Source: Clostridia bacterium (GTDB lineage Bacteria > Bacillota > Clostridia > Oscillospirales > Acutalibacteraceae). From it: a stretch of 54,075 nucleotides of DNA. The translations under genes and the position numbers were made by a program. The notes below the pieces were generated by a model. It was not told the DNA's origin, did not search any database, and saw nothing but the letters and a program-made list of their open reading frames with translations. The stretch covers positions 1 through 54,075 of the forward strand of contig JAFSCE010000009.1 of assembly GCA_017436915.1 (NCBI GenBank), read 5' to 3'. Shown piece by piece: positions 25,030-32,443 of the stretch. Each line of letters opens with the position of its first letter. Position 1 is the stretch's first letter.

Positions 25030-25563
25030 TTACTCCTTTATCTCATAAAATGCTGATTTCCCGTGACAATCAATCCCCACAATGAGCGGGAACTCGTGAA
25101 AACACAATCGCTTAACGGCCTCACAGCCAAGCTCCGGAAACGCCACTACGTCGCACGCGGTCACGTGTTCCGCTGCCAACGCACCGGCGCCACCCAGCGC
25201 GCACAAATAGATTGCTTTGTTGCGCACAATGGCATCCGTAACCGCCCTTTCGCGTTCGCCCTTGCCGACGGTCGCGCACACACCTGCATCGTACAACTGC
25301 GGCGTAAACGGGTCCATGCGGCAGGACGTGGTTGGGCCGCAAGCACCGATCACCCCGTTTTCGGGTGCAGGCGTTGAGCCGGAATAAAAAATAACCGCAT
25401 CTTCAATCGCAAAAGGTAATGGTTTTCCCTGCTGCATAAGCAACATCAAGCGCTTGTGTGCTGCATCGCGTGCGGTATATACCGTTCCCGACAATAAAAT
25501 CCGATCACCGGCATGCAGGGACGGAATCACGTCACGCAATTGCGTTGTTTCAACACGTTGCAT
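25030..25563 (-). CDS. Class I fumarase / tartrate dehydratase beta-subunit-like protein, without partner
   Basis: A 177-residue protein like the C-terminal (beta) part of class I iron-sulfur hydro-lyases: GDRILLSGTVYTARDAAHKRL, then GPTTSCRMDPF and ALGGAGALAA. In two-component enzymes the alpha subunit that holds the 4Fe-4S cluster is normally adjacent, but here the upstream gene is DivIVA-like and the downstream one PC4-like, and no alpha subunit occurs in the window. It may pair with a distant alpha subunit or have a separate role. Its ATG follows the upstream TAA directly. Confidence 0.88.
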   Translation of the reverse strand: MQRVETTQLRDVIPSLHAGDRILLSGTVYTARDAAHKRLMLLMQQGKPLPFAIEDAVIFYSGSTPAPENGVIGACGPTTSCRMDPFTPQLYDAGVCATVGKGERERAVTDAIVRNKAIYLCALGGAGALAAEHVTACDVVAFPELGCEAVKRLCFHEFPLIVGIDCHGKSAFYEIKE

Positions 25564-26136
25564 TTAGAACAACCATCTTTCCATGGGCTTGCTCGGCTCC
25601 GCGCTCGGCATATCAACCACCAACGGCGGCTCTACCGAAGATTCCGTTGCTTCGCCTTCCTGCTCAGGGAGCAGTTCTGCAACCTGACGACAAAAATCCG
25701 TGCCGACTGCGTGCAAACGCTCGATCAGCTCTGTCGTTTCATTAATTTGCTTTTGAAGCTCGGCTTTTTCTTCCCAAAGCGCCGCGATCGCTTGATGCGA
25801 TTGTTCCAGCTGCTCGGAAAGCTCCGCATCACGCATGGTTGCGGCCTCAGACGCACCGCGCTCCTCTTCAAGCTGTGCCGTTACTTCCGCGACCTGTGCC
25901 GTCAGCACCTCAACCTGCCCTTTGCATTCGGCAAGCTGCGTTGTCAATCGCTCGTTTTCAAGAACCGCTTCCTTTTGCACCTGTGCCTCGGCAAGTTGTT
26001 TTTGCAGCACCTCGATCTGCCCTTGCAGTTCAAGTTCTTTACGGGAACGCTCGGCCAACATCTCGTCGATATAAGCCAAAACATCCTCCTTGCGGAACCC
26101 GCGAAGCGCTGTTTTGAACATTCCGTATTCAGCCAT
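25564..26136 (-). CDS. DivIVA-like coiled-coil protein
   Basis: A 190-residue protein. Residues about 1-35 (MAEYGMFKTALRGFRKEDVLAYIDEM) resemble the DivIVA/GpsB membrane-binding head, in which FRKEDVLxYID is typical. Residues about 36-150 form a long coiled coil rich in E, Q and A, and the tail is acidic and proline-containing, ending ERWLF. DivIVA-type proteins mark poles and septa. The start at 26136 follows GGAAG; an upstream in-frame ATG adds ten residues and is less likely. First gene of the run leading to uppP. Confidence 0.8.
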   Translation of the reverse strand: MAEYGMFKTALRGFRKEDVLAYIDEMLAERSRKELELQGQIEVLQKQLAEAQVQKEAVLENERLTTQLAECKGQVEVLTAQVAEVTAQLEEERGASEAATMRDAELSEQLEQSHQAIAALWEEKAELQKQINETTELIERLHAVGTDFCRQVAELLPEQEGEATESSVEPPLVVDMPSAEPSKPMERWLF

Positions 26137-26176
26137 CAGCCCACTTCCTTTCAGTGGCATTGTCACATTCCTCTAT

Positions 26177-26205
26177 ATTGTACCATGCCGCTTAAAAAAA
26201 CGCAA
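26177..26205 (-). promoter_or_regulatory. Predicted promoter of the DivIVA-like gene operon
   Basis: On the reverse strand TTGCGT (26200-26205) and TACAAT (26177-26182) are separated by 17 bases. Confidence 0.7.
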
Positions 26206-26218
26206 GCACTAATGTCGA

Positions 26219-26248
26219 AGGCACCACCGGCCAAAGCCGGCGGTGCCT
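26219..26248. terminator. GC-rich hairpin after the xQN-repeat gene (no T-run)
   Basis: AGGCACCACCGGC and GCCGGCGGTGCCT pair over 13 bases (one G-T pair) around CAAA. Neither strand has a T-run after it, so it is not a canonical intrinsic terminator. It may protect the 3' end of the mRNA or act as a weak terminator. Confidence 0.55.
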
Positions 26249-26262
26249 CCACAAAAAGCGGT

Positions 26263-26388
26263 TTAATACTTGTTCTGGTTGTTCTGATTGTTTTGCTTGT
26301 TCTGCTGATTCTGCTGGTTTTGTTTGTTCTGCTGATTCTGCTTGTTCTGTTGGTTCTGTTGATTCTGCTTGTTCTGTTCGTTCTGCAT
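26263..26388 (-). CDS. 41-residue xQN tripeptide-repeat peptide
   Basis: A short gene with a very good ribosome-binding site (GGGAGGAACGGACTT before the ATG). The product is made of 13 perfect xQN triplets followed by KY: glutamine at every second and asparagine at every third triplet position, with x being M, E, K, Q or N. Composition is 18 Q, 15 N, 5 K, and one each of M, E and Y. Codons vary between CAG/CAA and AAC/AAT. It has no membrane or signal segment and is probably unstructured or prone to assembly. Function unknown; Q/N-rich small spore proteins are one analogy only. Confidence 0.72.
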   Translation of the reverse strand: MQNEQNKQNQQNQQNKQNQQNKQNQQNQQNKQNNQNNQNKY

Positions 26389-26402
26389 AAGTCCGTTCCT
26401 CC

Positions 26403-26439
26403 CTATCGTTTTAACCGGTACTAAAAGTACCAACGATAG
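26403..26439 (-). promoter_or_regulatory. Hairpin directly upstream of the xQN gene ribosome-binding site
   Basis: CTATCGTT pairs with AACGATAG, and inside it GGTACT pairs with AGTACC around a 3-base loop, leaving a 6-base bulge on one side. It ends where the GGGAGGAA begins, so it is part of the 5' leader, or separates this gene from the membrane-protein gene upstream. Confidence 0.6.
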
Positions 26440-26459
26440 TGTGCCCGAACGGTTCTAAC

Positions 26460-27176
26460 TTATTCGGCGTGCGCCGCAATAAAGGATTGCAAAAGCGCGA
26501 TATGCGCTTGATGCTCCTCGGTGTCCTTTTCCGAGTCGAGCGATACATTCCGAATGCCGAAATACAGCTCTGTCGGCACCGCCGGCCAAACGTCCATCGC
26601 CTGCATATCCGCTTCTTTCAGCAAGGGACTCTCTTTCCAGTTCCAATACGTGCCGTCTTCACTGATTCCTTTTTTGTCAAGCGCGAGCGGCACAAAAAAG
26701 GAAACGCCTTTATCCATCACCGGTTCTAAAATGTTCGTATAATATTCCGGGTCAAACGCAAACAGCAAAACATCCCGCGCCACAATATGAGCGGTAACCG
26801 CCTGGCGATTCGCGGTGGCGTATTGTGCTCCCGCTTCGGCGGAAACATTGAGCACTTGAATGTTGACAACCACTTCGCCGTCTTCATTGCGATCTTTTGC
26901 TACTTTTGCAAACTCCGCCTCTAAGCGGCCCGTTGCCGCCAGCGACAATTCTTGTTGTGTAACCAAGCACACCGTATAATCCGGCCGCGTTTTGGCTGCC
27001 ATTTGTGCAATCACCACGACCACGATCACCGCCACCAATACCCCGACGATGGCCGGCCATTTATAATGATACCAAAAATTTTCCCATTTTTCTTTAAAAG
27101 TTGATGGTGGTGGCGGTGGCGGCGTGTATTCCAGTTCCTCTTTGCTCACCCCAACCAAGTAGCGTTCTCTTGCCAT
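26460..27176 (-). CDS. Membrane-anchored protein of unknown function
   Basis: A 238-residue protein with a cytoplasmic N-terminus containing six consecutive prolines (about 19-24), one membrane helix (WPAIVGVLVAVIVVVVIAQM, about 45-65), and an outside domain of some 170 residues. The outside domain begins with DYTVCLVTQQELS and includes VARDVLLFAFDPEYYTNIL, a pattern loosely like solute-binding folds. I do not recognise the family. AAGGAGG precedes the ATG, and a clear promoter lies upstream. Confidence 0.82.
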   Translation of the reverse strand: MARERYLVGVSKEELEYTPPPPPPSTFKEKWENFWYHYKWPAIVGVLVAVIVVVVIAQMAAKTRPDYTVCLVTQQELSLAATGRLEAEFAKVAKDRNEDGEVVVNIQVLNVSAEAGAQYATANRQAVTAHIVARDVLLFAFDPEYYTNILEPVMDKGVSFFVPLALDKKGISEDGTYWNWKESPLLKEADMQAMDVWPAVPTELYFGIRNVSLDSEKDTEEHQAHIALLQSFIAAHAE

Positions 27177-27204
27177 CGATATACCTCCTTAGTGGATACT
27201 CTAC

Positions 27205-27233
27205 AGTATATCACAAACATCGTACAGTGTAAA
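27205..27233 (-). promoter_or_regulatory. Predicted promoter of the membrane-anchored protein gene
   Basis: On the reverse strand TTTACA (27228-27233) and TATACT (27205-27210) are separated by 17 bases. Confidence 0.72.
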
Positions 27234-27239
27234 GAGAAA

Positions 27240-27270
27240 AACCGCGCTGTCCATACTGGACAGCGCGGTT
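27240..27270 (-). terminator. Terminator after nagA
   Basis: AACCGCGCTGTCC and GGACAGCGCGGTT pair perfectly over 13 bases around a 5-base loop. On the reverse strand it is followed by TTTCTCTTT. It ends the DnaD-DnaI-pseudokinase-nagA operon. Confidence 0.88.
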
Positions 27271-27284
27271 CGTGTTTTCGGATC

Positions 27285-28427
27285 TTATCGGTTATCCACC
27301 TTGATTTTTCCTCGCACGATTACCAGAACAATCTTGAAATCTTTATCTACTACCAACAAATCGGCAAGCTTGCCTTCTTTGATTGAACCGGTTTCGTTGT
27401 CGACACGAATCGCACGGGCAGGATTGATGGTTGCAGACTTGATCGCCTGCTTGATCGGAATGCCGAAGCGGATAACATTGCAAAGTTCCTCATACACGTT
27501 GGAGGTCGAGGCAGCAATGGTGCCGTCAGCAAGCAACGCCTTTCCGTCCTTTACATATACGGTTTGACCGCCTAAATCGTATTCGCCGTCAACATGTCCC
27601 GCTGCGCTCATGGAATCGCTGATGATAATCGAATTCTCCTCACCGAGCTGCGCAAACGCAATACGCAAAGCCGCCGGATGAATATGGAATCCATCACAGA
27701 TCATTTCCGCGCGCACACCGTATTCACGGGTCTTGTCGAATACCGCACCCACGACACCGGGGCTGCGGTGGGTAAGCCCGCTTTGTGCATTGTACAGATG
27801 CGTCACGTGGCGCGCACCCCATTCGATCGCTTGGCACGCCTCGTCGTAGTCAGCAGCCGTGTGGGCAATGGACACCGGGCAGATCGGCTGAATCTCTTTG
27901 ATAAATTCTTCAGCGCCGTCACATTCCGGTGCAATGTCAACCACCTTAACGATTCCGCCGCAATCCTCATACAAGCGCTTAAACTCTGCGGCATCGGGGT
28001 TGCGAACGTAGGCGCCGTTTTGTGCGCCCTTTTTGGACATGGCAATATACGGCCCTTCCATATTAATGCCCTGAATGTATGCACCGTCTACCGTCAGACG
28101 GCAAGCCGCCACGTTACGGAAAATGCGTTGCAACTCTTCAAAAGACAAGGTCATGGATGTCGGGCAGAAGGAGGTAACACCGCGTTTGACCAAACAAGCG
28201 GACATCGCTTGTAACGCTTCCTCTGTTGCCTCACCGGTATCATGCCCCGCGCAGCCGTGGATATGTATGTCGATAAGACCCGGTAATACGGTATATCCTG
28301 CCAAATCCAGCACCGTATCACCGCTTTCGCGGTTGTCGATCGCTGCAATGCGCTCGCCCTCAACCGTAATGTTTTGTTTTACCGCTTCAAATTGATCGTT
28401 ATAGATCGTTGCGTTTTTTAATAACAT
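27285..28427 (-). CDS. nagA: N-acetylglucosamine-6-phosphate deacetylase
   Basis: Amidohydrolase that removes acetate from GlcNAc-6-phosphate, feeding amino sugars into glycolysis or cell-wall synthesis. The 380-residue protein has the metal-binding LPGLIDIHIHGCAGHD, INMEGPYI, and the later SIAHTAADY, HVTHLYNAQSG and ISDSMSAAGH motifs. AAAGGTG precedes the ATG, 12 bases after the pseudokinase gene. nagB is not beside it, so amino-sugar use is not encoded as a unit here. Confidence 0.95.
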   Translation of the reverse strand: MLLKNATIYNDQFEAVKQNITVEGERIAAIDNRESGDTVLDLAGYTVLPGLIDIHIHGCAGHDTGEATEEALQAMSACLVKRGVTSFCPTSMTLSFEELQRIFRNVAACRLTVDGAYIQGINMEGPYIAMSKKGAQNGAYVRNPDAAEFKRLYEDCGGIVKVVDIAPECDGAEEFIKEIQPICPVSIAHTAADYDEACQAIEWGARHVTHLYNAQSGLTHRSPGVVGAVFDKTREYGVRAEMICDGFHIHPAALRIAFAQLGEENSIIISDSMSAAGHVDGEYDLGGQTVYVKDGKALLADGTIAASTSNVYEELCNVIRFGIPIKQAIKSATINPARAIRVDNETGSIKEGKLADLLVVDKDFKIVLVIVRGKIKVDNR

Positions 28428-28439
28428 AGTAACACACCT

Positions 28440-30068
28440 TTATCCTTCCGTTGTTTCTGCAACGTCGCTAACGTACAGCGTCACCGTATCGCCGATTTCC
28501 ATCTCGGCACCCGCCTTCGGAGATGAACGCTCCACCAGTCCTTTTTCCAACGTCGAGACCTGTAAACGCAAACTTTCCGAAACGTTATATCCGAGCGCTT
28601 GCAAATACAGCTTCGCGTGTTCTTCTTTCCAACCGGTCAGATCCGGCATGACACCGGTAGAGGGGCCGGCACTGATAACCACCGAAATGGCGGTGCCACG
28701 ATCGACCTTTTCACCTGCCGCCGGTGTCTGCGAAACGATCCGCCCTTTGGGAACGGTATCGTTATACTCATATCCTTTGAGTTCCACTTTCATGTCACCC
28801 GACAACGTAGAACCCTTTACTTGTGCAAAGACGCGCCCTCTTAAATCCTCCACCTCAAACAGCGCCTCACCGGTGGGAGTCGGCACAAACTCAGTAGAGG
28901 TTGTGGGAGCCATGGTCAACACATCTTTTGTGGTGGTGGTCGCAGTCGGTTCCTTGCCGCCCAAATGAATCACGTTCAAACTGTTAAGCACCAACACCAT
29001 GATAACTGCCAACACGGCAAACGCGGCAACAAAGATGATCCAGAGATACTTGGCACCGTTCTTTTTCGGTGCATCTTCCTCATCATCCTCGTGAATAAGC
29101 GCTGCCACTGCCGGGGTAGCAGTCATTTCATCCAACAGCTGCTGAACGGTTTGCGTGCGGCGCGGCGCGTACACGCGCAACGCGCGAATCAAACTTTCCT
29201 TGATATGAGCGGGGGTTTTATCGGCAACCTCTGCAGGCATCAGCAGATCGTCCGCCTTTTTCCCGCGCTGGGTTGCATTGGCGGGATGCCGTCCCGTCAA
29301 GGCGAAGAACATAGAAGCGGCTACACCGTACACATCGGAAGCGGGCGTACAATCCGCGCCCTCCTCATATTGCTCCGGTGCCGCATAACCGGCAATGAGA
29401 TTCGGTTTGCACTCGGTGTTTACCGTGCGCGTTTCCGGAATCGCAAAGTTTTTTAACCGCAGATTGCCCTCCGTATCCACCAAAATATTTTTGGGACTGA
29501 TACCAAGGTGCAACAAACCGGTTGCGTGAATCGTGGACAACGCGGAAAGCAAGGGTAAGAACAACCGTCTGGTTTCCTCAAACGATAAGCGGCCGCCTTT
29601 CGCTGCCACGTACTTTTCAAGACTCTTTCCTTCGCAGAACTCCGCGACGGTGTAGGCGGTGCCGTTTTCCTCGAAAATATCATACGACGGTACAACCACC
29701 AATACGTCACGCAAGCGAGCGACCGCACGGGCAACTGTCAAAAACTTGGCGCGATAAGAGGCAAAAACGGTTTCTTTTCCCTCCACAGGTACGAGTGCAC
29801 CACCCTGTTGACGTGTACACATCGTGGCGGGGAAAAACTCCCGCAACGTAATGGCGCTTTCCTCCTGCGTATCATAGCCGATGTATACCGCACTGTCGCC
29901 GCCGATCTCCAGCACGCGGCCAACCAAGTAACGACCGCCGAGCAAGGTGCGGATACGCAAATATTCCGGCGGATTCACACCGCCCGCGGGATACCCGCAA
30001 TGTGCGCATTTGGTTTCACCCTCGCCGAGAGGGTGCATGCACCCCATACACATCATGTTTGTTTCCAT
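28440..30068 (-). CDS. Zinc-ribbon pseudokinase with membrane anchor and PASTA repeats
   Basis: A 542-residue protein built as zinc ribbon (Cys7, Cys10, Cys21, Cys24), Hanks-type kinase fold (about 40-310), one membrane helix (341-362), and two extracytoplasmic PASTA-like repeats (about 401-468 and 470-535). The kinase core appears dead: the VAIK lysine position reads arginine (Arg76), the HRDxKPxN loop reads HLGISPKN (187-194), and DFG reads NFA (207-209). Fold-supporting motifs GYAAPEQY and SDVYGVA remain. PASTA repeats usually sense peptidoglycan or lipid II. An AAAGGGG site precedes the ATG, which follows the DnaI stop by two bases. Confidence 0.9.
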   Translation of the reverse strand: METNMMCMGCMHPLGEGETKCAHCGYPAGGVNPPEYLRIRTLLGGRYLVGRVLEIGGDSAVYIGYDTQEESAITLREFFPATMCTRQQGGALVPVEGKETVFASYRAKFLTVARAVARLRDVLVVVPSYDIFEENGTAYTVAEFCEGKSLEKYVAAKGGRLSFEETRRLFLPLLSALSTIHATGLLHLGISPKNILVDTEGNLRLKNFAIPETRTVNTECKPNLIAGYAAPEQYEEGADCTPASDVYGVAASMFFALTGRHPANATQRGKKADDLLMPAEVADKTPAHIKESLIRALRVYAPRRTQTVQQLLDEMTATPAVAALIHEDDEEDAPKKNGAKYLWIIFVAAFAVLAVIMVLVLNSLNVIHLGGKEPTATTTTKDVLTMAPTTSTEFVPTPTGEALFEVEDLRGRVFAQVKGSTLSGDMKVELKGYEYNDTVPKGRIVSQTPAAGEKVDRGTAISVVISAGPSTGVMPDLTGWKEEHAKLYLQALGYNVSESLRLQVSTLEKGLVERSSPKAGAEMEIGDTVTLYVSDVAETTEG

Positions 30069-30070
30069 CG

Positions 30071-31060
30071 TTATTCCCCTTTCAGAGATTGCTTGAGCTT
30101 TTGCTGACGAATATCCTTACCAACACATACCAGCGGCTCAAATAAGCCCGTAACACGTGACGCGATCTGCTCGCCGTAACGATCAGTCAGTTCCTTTTGA
30201 TTTAAGTTCGTACTGATGATGGTGGGTTTCTCCGCCATTAGGCGCCCATTGATGATATTATACAGCGCCGACGTGTAAAAAGAACTGGAAAATTCCGTTC
30301 CGACGTCATCTAAAATCAGCAGATCACATTCAAGTAACACGTCTTCGGTGTTGCCGTCCGCCCTGCCGAAATGCTCCCGCTCCATACGGTGCAGTAACTG
30401 CTGTACCGGCCCATATACGACCGAATAGCCCTGCGACAGCACCTCACCGGCAATTGCCAGCGATAAATGCGTTTTTCCGACGCCTGTCGGCCCACGCAGC
30501 AACAAACTGTCGTCATGACCGTCAAAATTACGGGCATAGGCGCGGCAATATTCGATAACTTGCCGCATCTGTGCGCGCGGCGCGATACCGGTACGACCGT
30601 CCGCGCGGGAAGAGTAATACTCAAGCGACAGATCGTCAAACGAGGTCGGTTTCATCGCCGATAACTCCGTCAACTCCATGCAGGAGTATTCCCTCATCAA
30701 CCGCTGCAGGCAATCACACGGCTTACCGTCCACAAACCCGGTATCCTGACAATCCGAACAGCTGTGCACCGGTTCAAAGTTTCCTGCGGTCACACCGTGC
30801 TTTTGCAGCAATGCCGCCAGTTCCGTTTGCAAAGCAAGATTTTCGTTTTTGATCTTCTCTACCTGCTTTTCGATATTGCCCCCATCAAGGATCGCTGCCA
30901 CCACTTTGGCAGACGATTGCGCCATCAACTGCTCGATCTCGCGCACACGGGGTACTGCTTCGCGCATTTGTTCGTGAACTGCTGCGGCACGGGTGAGCGC
31001 GATGCCGCGCCGCTCTTTCAAGGTCGCCATTGCTTTTTCATAAATTTCTTTTTTGAACAT
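30071..31060 (-). CDS. DnaI/DnaC-type helicase-loading ATPase
   Basis: AAA+ ATPase that in Firmicutes loads the replicative helicase. The 329-residue protein has a helical N-terminus, a zinc-binding stretch CSDCQDTGFVDGKPCDC typical of DnaI, Walker A GPTGVGKTH, Walker B LLILDDVGTE, and sensor STNLNQKEL. I prefer the ATG at 31060 (MFKKEIYEKAM) with AGGTGAG upstream; a GTG at 31072 that overlaps the DnaD stop is also possible. Coupled to the DnaD gene, as helicase loading would suggest. Confidence 0.92.
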   Translation of the reverse strand: MFKKEIYEKAMATLKERRGIALTRAAAVHEQMREAVPRVREIEQLMAQSSAKVVAAILDGGNIEKQVEKIKNENLALQTELAALLQKHGVTAGNFEPVHSCSDCQDTGFVDGKPCDCLQRLMREYSCMELTELSAMKPTSFDDLSLEYYSSRADGRTGIAPRAQMRQVIEYCRAYARNFDGHDDSLLLRGPTGVGKTHLSLAIAGEVLSQGYSVVYGPVQQLLHRMEREHFGRADGNTEDVLLECDLLILDDVGTEFSSSFYTSALYNIINGRLMAEKPTIISTNLNQKELTDRYGEQIASRVTGLFEPLVCVGKDIRQQKLKQSLKGE

Positions 31061-31068
31061 GCGGCGAC

Positions 31069-32025
31069 TCACCTCTTCTTCTTTTTATAGACGGGCATAT
31101 ACTGCTCGACCATCTCTTCGTATTCCGTGTTTGCTGCCGTGGGCGCTTTGGCGGGCTTTTTACCCGACAAGGCGGCAACTTTCTCTGCCGTATCGGCACC
31201 CTGGCTGTGCCAGTTCTCCAATATACGATCCATGTACCGCGTTTCAAATTTACCTGTCTTTTCCTGACAGATCTCATATGCCTGCAACAACACATCATCG
31301 GTGATGTTCCACTGGCAAATCCATTTTTCCGCCGTGCGGCTTACCACAGCGCCGGTGAGCGGCTTTTGAAGCTGACACACCGTTTGCACGTGTTGCACCG
31401 CCTGCTCACAGCGTTCCATGTAGCACAAGTGCTCCTCTGCCGCTTCCATTGTCAAAATTCCGCGGTCCGCCCAATCCAGTGCCACTTTTTCTATGTATCG
31501 CATGTTGATACGCTCCGCCTGCGCGGCGTAGCCGACCACCATCAGCAGTACCGCTGCGGGCAAACCGACGGTTTCGTACAAATAAAGCAACGTTTCCGCG
31601 TCACCGTTTGAAAGCGGCCGACCCATGCGAGCGCTGACCTCCGTCAACAGCCCACCGAATTCTTCATCCTTCGTTTGCCGACGGATCACATCCGTCATCT
31701 GCGGCTTTGACACCTTCGGGCGTATCGGCTTTTTAACCGGTTGCGGCACGGACACCTCATTAACAAGCACAGGCGTTTCGGGCGCGTCGGTTCCCTGCAG
31801 AACACCTGCCGCCACCCAGTATTGTAACGCGTCACAGCAGTCCGGTGCGGTTTCGCCGATGGCTTTCGCGCACGCGTCTGCATCAAAAACGCCGTCGTTT
31901 CGGGACAGCCACAGCAACACTTTCAACTGCACCGAGCCCGCCAACCGTAAATGACGATCAGCGATTTCTTCCGGTATGACAAACACATGCCGCATCAGTG
32001 ATGCGTTCCACACGTATTCTGCCAT
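31069..32025 (-). CDS. DnaD-domain primosomal protein
   Basis: A 318-residue replication-initiation protein of the DnaD/DnaB family. An N-terminal winged-helix-like region (LRLAGSVQLKVLLWLSRND) is followed by two DnaB2/DnaD C-terminal modules: LTEVSARMGRPLSNGDAETL with YIEKVALDWADRGI, and ITDDVLLQAYEICQEKTGKF with YMDRILENWHSQG, whose YxxxILxxW is the signature. A double module fits DnaB-like as well as DnaD-like proteins. First gene of its operon. Confidence 0.92.
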   Translation of the reverse strand: MAEYVWNASLMRHVFVIPEEIADRHLRLAGSVQLKVLLWLSRNDGVFDADACAKAIGETAPDCCDALQYWVAAGVLQGTDAPETPVLVNEVSVPQPVKKPIRPKVSKPQMTDVIRRQTKDEEFGGLLTEVSARMGRPLSNGDAETLLYLYETVGLPAAVLLMVVGYAAQAERINMRYIEKVALDWADRGILTMEAAEEHLCYMERCEQAVQHVQTVCQLQKPLTGAVVSRTAEKWICQWNITDDVLLQAYEICQEKTGKFETRYMDRILENWHSQGADTAEKVAALSGKKPAKAPTAANTEYEEMVEQYMPVYKKKKR

Positions 32026-32071
32026 GCACTGTCCCTCCTTTCACAGATTCATTACGAAGAATACCCACATT

Positions 32072-32101
32072 ATTATATACACCTTTCGACCCGAAACGCA
32101 A
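32072..32101 (-). promoter_or_regulatory. Predicted promoter of the DnaD-DnaI-pseudokinase-nagA operon
   Basis: On the reverse strand TTGCGT (32096-32101) and TATAAT (32072-32077) are 18 bases apart, about 50 bases before the ATG. Confidence 0.75.
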
Positions 32102-32141
32102 GTCCTTTTTCGTTTTTCGCCGTAATCGCAAAAATTTTGAG

Positions 32142-32170
32142 TTGATTTTTTCAAAAAAATATGCTATCGT
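32142..32170 (+). promoter_or_regulatory. Predicted promoter of the ferredoxin gene
   Basis: TTGATT (32142-32147) and TATCGT (32165-32170) are separated by 17 bases; TATCGT is a moderate -10. Confidence 0.6.
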
Positions 32171-32203
32171 ACTAATCGTAAGAGCAAAGGAGGTGCTTGA
32201 ACA

Positions 32204-32374
32204 ATGGCTTATAAAATCAACGATGATTGCATCAACTGCGGCGCTTGCGCCGAAGGCTGCCCCACCGAGGCGATTTCCGAGGGTGATGGCAAATACGTTA
32301 TCAACCCCGAAACCTGCATCGATTGCGGTGCTTGTGCCGAGGCGTGCCCCGTTGGCGCTCCCCAGGCCGAATGA
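32204..32374 (+). CDS. 2[4Fe-4S] ferredoxin
   Basis: A 56-residue clostridial-type ferredoxin. Two perfect cluster motifs are present: CINCGACAEGCP near the start and CIDCGACAEACP near the end, each CxxCxxCxxxCP. AAAGGAGG precedes the ATG. It has its own promoter and terminator. As a low-potential carrier it could serve many partners, including the Rnf-like complex and the unusual thioredoxin reductase of this window, but nothing in its position shows which. Confidence 0.96.
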   Translation: MAYKINDDCINCGACAEGCPTEAISEGDGKYVINPETCIDCGACAEACPVGAPQAE

Positions 32375-32387
32375 TGCCGATTTGCTG

Positions 32388-32420
32388 AGGGCTGCCGTAC
32401 CAAACGCGTACGGCAGCCCT
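32388..32420 (+). terminator. Terminator after the ferredoxin gene
   Basis: AGGGCTGCCGTAC and GTACGGCAGCCCT pair perfectly over 13 bases around a 7-base loop, followed by TTGTCTT. Confidence 0.82.
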
Positions 32421-32443
32421 TTGTCTTGAAACGAGGTTTTTGT

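Noticed and set aside
26263..26388. CRISPR-like or satellite DNA repeat
   Set aside because: The 9-base periodicity is within one coding frame, with no spacers and no palindromic repeat units, so it is a protein-level repeat.
26213..26424. A forward-strand frame rich in L, V and I across the repeat region, resembling a membrane peptide
   Set aside because: It is the complement of the xQN repeat and has no ribosome-binding site, whereas the reverse frame has an excellent one. The hydrophobic reading follows automatically from CAG/AAC repeats.
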